DNA from: Cryobacterium roopkundense
Lineage (GTDB): Bacteria; Actinomycetota; Actinomycetes; Actinomycetales; Microbacteriaceae
Direction: 5' to 3'
DNA length: 64,000 nucleotides
NCBI RefSeq assembly: GCF_014200405.1
Contig: NZ_JACHBQ010000001.1
Coordinates: 3,100,001-3,164,000, forward strand
Shown here piece by piece: positions 59,370 to 64,000 of the stretch. Under the pieces are notes generated by a model. It saw only the letters and a program-made list of their open reading frames with translations, had not been told where the DNA came from and ran no database searches. The position numbers and the translations under genes were made by a program. Positions within the stretch are counted from its first letter, which is position 1. The number at the start of each line of letters is the position of its first letter.

Positions 59370-59474
59370 GCTGGTCGAGGCGCGACGAAGGAGCGATCGA
59401 GACCACGCGACCCGACTCTCAGACTCGGCTCACCCGATCTCGAGACACGCCGTAGACGGCGTTCCTCGACCAGC
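59370..59474. repeat. Interspersed repeat region E (single full 105-bp copy)
   Basis: A 105-bp unit bounded by GCTGGTCGAG (59370-59379) and CTCGACCAGC (59465-59474). Its reverse complement is nearly identical to the copy at 27208-27312, so the same unit is present in both orientations. It lies between the OpgC-like gene and the FRG-domain gene. Confidence 0.9.
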
Positions 59475-59512
59475 GGAAAGGGGCTGCGCCTCTCTCCGCG
59501 GGATGGCGGGGC

Positions 59513-60469
59513 TCAGAGTGCGTAGAGTTCCTTGCGCGCGGCATCCACTCCGGTCCACGAGACGTGCGACAGGTCGGGGTAGATCGTGTTGTGGTTGATG
59601 CCCTCTTCTGAATCGAGCAGGTCTCGGAGCCGCGCCTTCCAACCGGCGGGAATTCGAATCGACCAGCCGAGGGCTGGCCAGGACGTGTCGGGGTTGGCCT
59701 TCCGTTTCAGGAAGCCAATCGTGAGCATGCTCACGTCTTGCAGCTCGGCGGCGTTGAGCGCTTGGCCGTCGAGGTTCACGTTGAGGTCGCTATAGGACCG
59801 AGTCACGCCGCCCACCAGGAACCGACCGCGCTGCGCGCTCATGCGTGCATCGAGGGGCCGGTCCTCGACCAGTTTCACGGCCTGGGTCCACGTGGATGTC
59901 GATTGCTGCACACCGCGCGCATTGTTGGCCCACGGGAGTTCCGTGGGCTTTGACAGCGAGGTCTCGTCCTCGCCGGTGAGGGTGAGAATGAAATATCGTC
60001 CATCAGTGGCGTCGTTGCCTTCGACGGCGAAGTACAGGGCTTCCAACGGCCGGTCGCTGACATCAATCATGCGTGTGGGCGCTCCGTGATGCTGAAGCAG
60101 CATCAGGAGTTCACCCTGAGTCATGCCGCGGCCCAGGCCGCGGTTCTGCATCTCGAGGATCACCGACTTCTCCAACTGCGCCAGCATGCCCTCGGTGATG
60201 GTCTCATCGGTTTCGGCGCGCATGAAGCGATGCAGGGAGGCCGACAACCCGTATTTGTGGTTGCTCTGCCCCCGAAAGAGAAGCGGTGCTGCGGACGTCT
60301 GCTGCCGCATGGCAGTGGGCGTTGGCTGCTGGCCGGTGATGAATTTCTGCTCCGCTTGGAGCATCTCAAAGAACGCTTCGGGCTGCAGGTACGTGGCGGG
60401 ATGCATCTTGTTCAGCTCGCGGGAGCTAAAGAGGGCCTCGGCAGTAATCGTCGTGCGTGGTGTCGACAT
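59513..60469 (-). CDS. FRG-domain protein
   Basis: A 318-aa cytoplasmic protein. The FRG domain is recognised from PLLFRGQSNHKYGLSASLHR (about residue 62) and LLMLLQHHGAPTRMIDVSDRPLEALYFAVE, the F-R-G and L-QH-G-x-PT-R-D blocks. A C-terminal region of 160 residues follows. AAAGGA precedes the ATG at 60469. FRG-domain proteins are poorly characterised and have been seen near mobile or defence genes; no function is claimed. No neighbour is clearly related. Confidence 0.85.
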   Translation of the reverse strand: MSTPRTTITAEALFSSRELNKMHPATYLQPEAFFEMLQAEQKFITGQQPTPTAMRQQTSAAPLLFRGQSNHKYGLSASLHRFMRAETDETITEGMLAQLEKSVILEMQNRGLGRGMTQGELLMLLQHHGAPTRMIDVSDRPLEALYFAVEGNDATDGRYFILTLTGEDETSLSKPTELPWANNARGVQQSTSTWTQAVKLVEDRPLDARMSAQRGRFLVGGVTRSYSDLNVNLDGQALNAAELQDVSMLTIGFLKRKANPDTSWPALGWSIRIPAGWKARLRDLLDSEEGINHNTIYPDLSHVSWTGVDAARKELYAL

Positions 60470-60796
60470 GAATATCCTTTGCTGGCGGCTGTTCGTGATG
60501 AACAGCATCTGCTTCGCGCGCAGTCCCCCCGACCGCCCGCCCCATGGAGGTTCTCGTTCGTTCGGCGCCACGCACGCCTGACTCCATTCAAACGGTTTCA
60601 GGTCTGCGAAAGATGCTGAGCGGTCTCTTTTTGGGCCCCCACTTCGGGAGGAACCTTGCGGTAGAGGGCTTGGGCCTGCCTGGCGTGGAGGGCATGGCGC
60701 ATCGGGCCCGAAATTGGAAGAAGAAAGGTTCTATTTTGAAGACAGTTAACATGAGTTATCCTCGCTTTTGTGTTCGAGTGGTGGGAGAATAGAGGC
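60470..60796. other. Intergenic region between FRG and HNH genes
   Basis: 327 bp between divergent genes, holding both promoters. Short open frames on each strand (for example about 66 codons at 60598-60798 on the minus strand) have neither a ribosome-binding site nor a recognisable product. A run of CCCCC at 60516-60523 and an AT-rich stretch at 60730-60760 are the only compositional landmarks. Confidence 0.5.
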
Positions 60797-62263
60797 ATGT
60801 CAACGATGCAGAAGTCAGGTTCCGAGGTGATCGCCCTACTGGAGAGGGCAGACGCCTCGGTAGCTGCTGCGTTGTCGGAGGTGAATTATCAGCAGTTCAC
60901 GGGGGATGAGGCGCTGGCCGTGATGGCGGCGGTGGAGAAGCTGGGGCGCCGGGCAGACGGGGCCAGGGTGGCGTCGGCGACAGATGTGGCGGCGCGGGCC
61001 GATTCGGCCCTGGGCCACGAGTCCCTGGCGTACAAGAACGGATGTCGCGGTAAGTACGAGCTGATCACCGCCGTCACGAGGGTGTCGGGTTCGGAGGCGA
61101 AGCGGCGGATGCGGCTCGGCGGCTTGATCAGTGGGGCCGCGACCGCCGCGAGCGGGCTGCTCGGGCAGGAGATCCCGGTGCAGCACCCGGCCGTCGCAGA
61201 AGGGCTCGCGTCGGGAGAATTGGGGGTCGATGCGGCGGAGGTGATCGTGACGGCCCTCGAACCGCTGTCGCGGCGGGTTGCTCCGGAGGTTGTGGATCGG
61301 GTGGAGCGGGCGCTGGTGGCGTCGGCGACGGGAGCGATCACGCCCGAGACGGAGGGACTGCCGGGGGCGGGGATCGCATTCTCCGCCGACCTCATCCGGG
61401 CGCAGGCCCACGAATGGGAAGCCCGCCTCGACCCCGACGGCGCCGCCCCCAGTGACGATGCGACGGCGGCGAAGAGCACCGTCGGGTTCGGCCGGTTGAA
61501 GGCCGGGCTGTATCCGTTGCGGGGCGCGGTGACGCCGGAACTCAAGGGCATCATGGACGGTATCTTCAACACCTTCCTCTCCGCCCACGCCGCTCCCGCG
61601 TTCCCCAGCGAGGAACAGCAGGCACTGATCGAAGCCGGAGAACTGATTCCCGGGGCTGAAGAGTTCGACGACCCGCGCACCGGCGGTGAGAAGCGAGCGG
61701 ACGTTCTCCGGGGGGTGTTCGAAGCTAAGGCGCGCGACGCGAAGACACCCACTATGGGAGGCGCGGCGCCGGTGGTGATGGTGCACGTGAACGCCAAAGA
61801 CCTCAAGAGCGGGCAGGGTGTCGGGTGGGTCGACGGGGTCGAGGCGCCGATCTCACTGCGAAACGTGCGGCAGAAGATGTGCGCCGGCGGGTATCAGAAC
61901 GTGATCATCGGGGAGAACGGGGAGGTACTGCGCCTCGGTGAGAAGAAGAGGTTCTTCACCCCCGCCCAGCGGCGGGCGATCGCCGCCCGCGACGGCGGAT
62001 GCGTCATACCGGGGTGCACGGTAGCGGCGGCGTGGTGCGAAGTGCATCACATCATCCCGTGGCAACACCACGGAAAGACAGACATAGACAACGGAACTTT
62101 GCTCTGCTGGTACCACCACGCCACCATCGACACCTCCGGGTGGGAGATACGCATGGTGCGAGGCCGACCCGAGGTGCGAGGCCCCGTGCTGTGGGACCCC
62201 ACCCGCACCTGGCGTCCCGCCGCCACCCACCGGGCCAATACGGCCAGCTCCGCATCGGGCTAG
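60797..62263 (+). CDS. DUF222-domain HNH endonuclease
   Basis: A 488-aa protein typical of actinobacterial multicopy DUF222/13E12-repeat HNH proteins. The N-terminal DUF222 region (ADASVAAALSEVNYQQFTGDEALAV) spans about 350 residues. The C-terminal HNH motif is clear: RDGGCVIPGC, AWCEVHHIIPWQHHGKTD and NGTLLCWYHHATID. GAGG lies before the ATG at 60797. This class of genes is often repeated within actinobacterial genomes and may be self-splicing or mobile-element associated; activity is predicted from the intact HNH residues. Confidence 0.93.
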   Translation: MSTMQKSGSEVIALLERADASVAAALSEVNYQQFTGDEALAVMAAVEKLGRRADGARVASATDVAARADSALGHESLAYKNGCRGKYELITAVTRVSGSEAKRRMRLGGLISGAATAASGLLGQEIPVQHPAVAEGLASGELGVDAAEVIVTALEPLSRRVAPEVVDRVERALVASATGAITPETEGLPGAGIAFSADLIRAQAHEWEARLDPDGAAPSDDATAAKSTVGFGRLKAGLYPLRGAVTPELKGIMDGIFNTFLSAHAAPAFPSEEQQALIEAGELIPGAEEFDDPRTGGEKRADVLRGVFEAKARDAKTPTMGGAAPVVMVHVNAKDLKSGQGVGWVDGVEAPISLRNVRQKMCAGGYQNVIIGENGEVLRLGEKKRFFTPAQRRAIAARDGGCVIPGCTVAAAWCEVHHIIPWQHHGKTDIDNGTLLCWYHHATIDTSGWEIRMVRGRPEVRGPVLWDPTRTWRPAATHRANTASSASG

Positions 62264-62291
62264 AAGTGTGCCCGGTGCAGGATTGCAGGGT

Positions 62292-62337
62292 TGGCTCACG
62301 CGGTCTCGAGACGCTCGTGCCTCGCTCCTCGACCAGC
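62292..62337. repeat. Interspersed repeat region F (truncated copy)
   Basis: A 46-bp end fragment of the interspersed unit (GGCTCACGCGGTCTCGAGA through CTCGACCAGC) in the 166-bp gap between the HNH and SDR genes. It keeps the right-hand inverted repeat only. Confidence 0.75.
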
Positions 62338-62429
62338 GGTAGGGGGCAGACATCAGACATCAGATCTCGCGATAGGGTTGCAGAACGGGTCGACACAGAG
62401 GTTGACGCGTGAAAACACAAGGAGTCGCC

Positions 62430-63206
62430 ATGACCAGCGCACCGAACTTTCCCGCCGACCGCACCGTTGTTCTCACCGGAGCCGCCTCCGAACGCGGGAT
62501 CGGGCGCAGCACCGCCGACAAGCTCGCCTCCCTGGGCTGGAGCGTCGCCATCGTGGACATCGACGCCGACGCGGCCCGCACTGCGGCATCCGCTATCGAA
62601 AGCGCCCGCGGAATTCGCGCCATCGGCGTGGGCGCCGACGTGTCCGACAAAGCTTCCGTCGACGCGGCCATCGGCGAGATCGAAGCCACGATGCCTCCCA
62701 TCGTGGGCCTGGTGAACCTTGCCGGCATCAGCTCCCCCACCGAGTTCATGAGCGAAACCGTGGAAGCCTGGGACCGCGTGTTCGCCATCAACATGCGCGG
62801 CTCCTTCCTGGTGTCGCAGCGGGTTCTCGGCGGCATGATCGACCGCAAGCTCGGCCGCATCGTGAGCATCTCCTCGGTGTCGGCCCAGCGCGGCGGCGGC
62901 ACCTACTCGAAGGTGGCCTACAGCGCCTCCAAGGCCGCCATCATCGGCTTCACCCGCGCGCTAGCCCGTGAAATGGGCGAACACAACATCACGGTGAACG
63001 CCGTGGCGCCCGGACCCATCGACACCGACATCATGGGCGGCACCCTCACCGACGAGCGCAAGAGCGAAATGTCGGCCGACATTCTGATGGGCCGAGTGGG
63101 CACCCGCGACGACGTGGCCGCACTGATCTCCTTCCTGCTGAGCGCCGACGCCGGCTACATCACAGCCGCCACCTACGACATCAACGGCGGGCTGCAGGTT
63201 TCGTAA
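62430..63206 (+). CDS. SDR-family NAD(P)-dependent oxidoreductase
   Basis: A 258-aa classical short-chain dehydrogenase: VVLTGAASERGIGRSTADKL (nucleotide-binding TGxxxGxG in modified form), NLAGI, the catalytic Ser in SISSV and Tyr-x3-Lys in YSASKAA, plus NAVAPGPIDTD. AAGGAG precedes the ATG at 62430; a GTG at 62409 is a less likely start. The family covers 3-oxoacyl-ACP reductases and sugar-alcohol dehydrogenases. A neighbouring DeoR-type regulator favours a sugar or polyol role, but the gene order (convergent) gives weak support. Confidence 0.9.
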   Translation: MTSAPNFPADRTVVLTGAASERGIGRSTADKLASLGWSVAIVDIDADAARTAASAIESARGIRAIGVGADVSDKASVDAAIGEIEATMPPIVGLVNLAGISSPTEFMSETVEAWDRVFAINMRGSFLVSQRVLGGMIDRKLGRIVSISSVSAQRGGGTYSKVAYSASKAAIIGFTRALAREMGEHNITVNAVAPGPIDTDIMGGTLTDERKSEMSADILMGRVGTRDDVAALISFLLSADAGYITAATYDINGGLQVS

Positions 63207-63238
63207 CCCGTGTGGCCGTGGCGTCGGTCTCGCACGTT

Positions 63239-63337
63239 GGCTCACGAGGTCTCGACACGCTCGCAAGCTCGCTGCTCGACCGGCGGGACGCTCGACCAGC
63301 GGGACGCTCGACCAGCGGGACGCTCGACCGGCGGGAC
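63239..63337. repeat. Interspersed repeat region G with four 16-bp tandem units
   Basis: A decayed repeat end (GTTGGCTCACGAGGTCTCGACACGC) followed by four consecutive copies of GCTCGACCRGCGGGAC at 63274, 63290, 63306 and 63322. The last copy ends at 63337, exactly one base before the stop codon of the leftward regulator gene. Confidence 0.85.
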
Positions 63338-64000
63338 TTACCCGGTCGAGATCACATCGACCCCCTCTGCTCGGTACAGGTTGAGAACGAGGTCGTCGAC
63401 CTCGTTGGTCACGAGTGTCCACCCTGCGGGCAGGGGCGCCCACGCGGGCACCGAGCCGCGGTGCAGCTTGGTGGCGTCGGCGAGCACCACGGTGCGGCGG
63501 GAACGCCGCGCGGCCGTCTCCTTCACGTGGGCCTCGGGTAGCGTGGGCTCCCCCACGCCGTCGGCGGGGTCGACAGCGTCGACGCCGAGAAACGCCACGT
63601 CCACCATGTAACGCCCGAGGGCGAAGTCGGCGAGCGGACCCTCGAGCCCGTGGCTCGTGCGCGCCACCTTGCCGCCGGTCACGATCACCTCGATGCCGGG
63701 TGACGACGCCAGAAACGTGGCGGCGTCCAAGGAGCGGGTGAGCACGGTGATGCCCTCCCGCCCCCACAGATGGCGGGCCAGCTCGCCGCAGGTCGACCCG
63801 GCGTCAAGAAAAATGGTAGCCCCGGCCGGAATGAGCTCCGCGGCGCGCGCCGCGATGGCCGCCTTCGCGGGATGCTCCACGGTGACGCGTTCGCTCAGCT
63901 CGCGTTCCTGAAACGGCGCCGCCGCGCTCGCTCCCCCGTAACTGCGCGTGATCGCGCCGATCGCGCTGAGGTGCGCCAGGTCACGGCGCACCGTCGAGCT
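63338..64000 (-). CDS. DeoR/GlpR-family transcriptional regulator, 5' end outside window (partial)
   Basis: The visible 220 residues carry the end of the DeoR helix-turn-helix (STVRRDLAHLSAIGAITRSYGGA) and then the sugar-phosphate sensing DeoRC domain: IFLDAGSTCGELARHL, EVIVTGGKV and a later VVLADATKLHRGS segment with GVDVISTG at the end. The start lies beyond position 64000. Such repressors control sugar or polyol operons and answer to a phosphorylated sugar; its target is not in view. Four 16-bp repeats abut its 3' end. Confidence 0.92.
   Translation of the reverse strand, partial: SSTVRRDLAHLSAIGAITRSYGGASAAAPFQERELSERVTVEHPAKAAIAARAAELIPAGATIFLDAGSTCGELARHLWGREGITVLTRSLDAATFLASSPGIEVIVTGGKVARTSHGLEGPLADFALGRYMVDVAFLGVDAVDPADGVGEPTLPEAHVKETAARRSRRTVVLADATKLHRGSVPAWAPLPAGWTLVTNEVDDLVLNLYRAEGVDVISTG

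Noticed and set aside
60598..60798. A 66-codon minus-strand frame in the FRG-HNH gap
   Set aside because: Weak start, no ribosome-binding site, overlaps the HNH start region and has no recognisable product.
63274..63337. The 16-bp tandem repeats as a CRISPR or iteron origin
   Set aside because: The units are contiguous with no spacers and no replication gene is near; the motif derives from the interspersed element.

Overview
The window looks like chromosome from a high-GC actinobacterium, probably Microbacteriaceae. Supporting signs are the high GC, the DUF222/HNH endonuclease, an LAxTG-type surface protein, a pentapeptide-repeat membrane protein and abundant 4-bp ATGA/GTGA gene overlaps. 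A cold-adapted genus such as Cryobacterium is possible, but I cannot fix the genus from sequence alone. Most of the window is a large cell-surface or exopolysaccharide locus carrying two separate sets of polymerisation and export genes.

Region 1 (1-18.8 kb). GDP-L-fucose synthesis (fcl, gmd) runs leftward. A flippase, a pyruvyl transferase and an OafA-like acyltransferase run rightward. A second acyltransferase gene is split by an IS3-family element that is itself split by an IS21-family element; both sets of termini can be read. A leftward operon follows with a Wzy-type polymerase, three glycosyltransferases, a GT11 fucosyltransferase (the likely user of the GDP-fucose) and an acyltransferase.

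Region 2 (18.9-25.6 kb). A second leftward operon starts with a WbaP/CpsE-like polyprenyl glycosylphosphotransferase and continues with GT14, GT26, two GT4 and one GT2 enzymes.

Region 3 (25.8-38.7 kb). This holds membrane and secreted proteins, a BY-kinase/Wzz co-polymerase translationally coupled to a low-molecular-weight tyrosine phosphatase, and a compact rightward operon: an 80-aa one-TM peptide with a two-cysteine tail, an ABC ATPase, a small 2-TM protein, a large permease and an HEAGH intramembrane metalloprotease. That operon is my best candidate for an undescribed peptide-processing and export system. A family of roughly 105-bp interspersed inverted-repeat elements is scattered here and near the right end, and one pair lies in frame inside the phosphatase gene.

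Region 4 (36.9-52.5 kb). After a DUF4012 protein comes a rightward four-gene cassette for a UDP-GlcNAc3NAcA-type sugar. A leftward operon follows: a WbpM/PglF-like dehydratase, a WecA-like transferase fused to a WbuB-like glycosyltransferase, GT4, a gene remnant, Wzx, Wzy and another glycosyltransferase. This region and region 1 lack a 9-mer (AGCGGATGC) that is frequent in the rest of the window, which fits acquisition of the cassettes from elsewhere.

Region 5 (52.7-64 kb). A sortase-type surface protein, two more acyltransferase-like membrane proteins, a fumarylacetoacetate-hydrolase remnant, a Phd-like regulator with a palindromic operator, an SGNH hydrolase, an FRG-domain protein, a DUF222/HNH protein, an SDR oxidoreductase and a DeoR-type regulator cut by the window edge.
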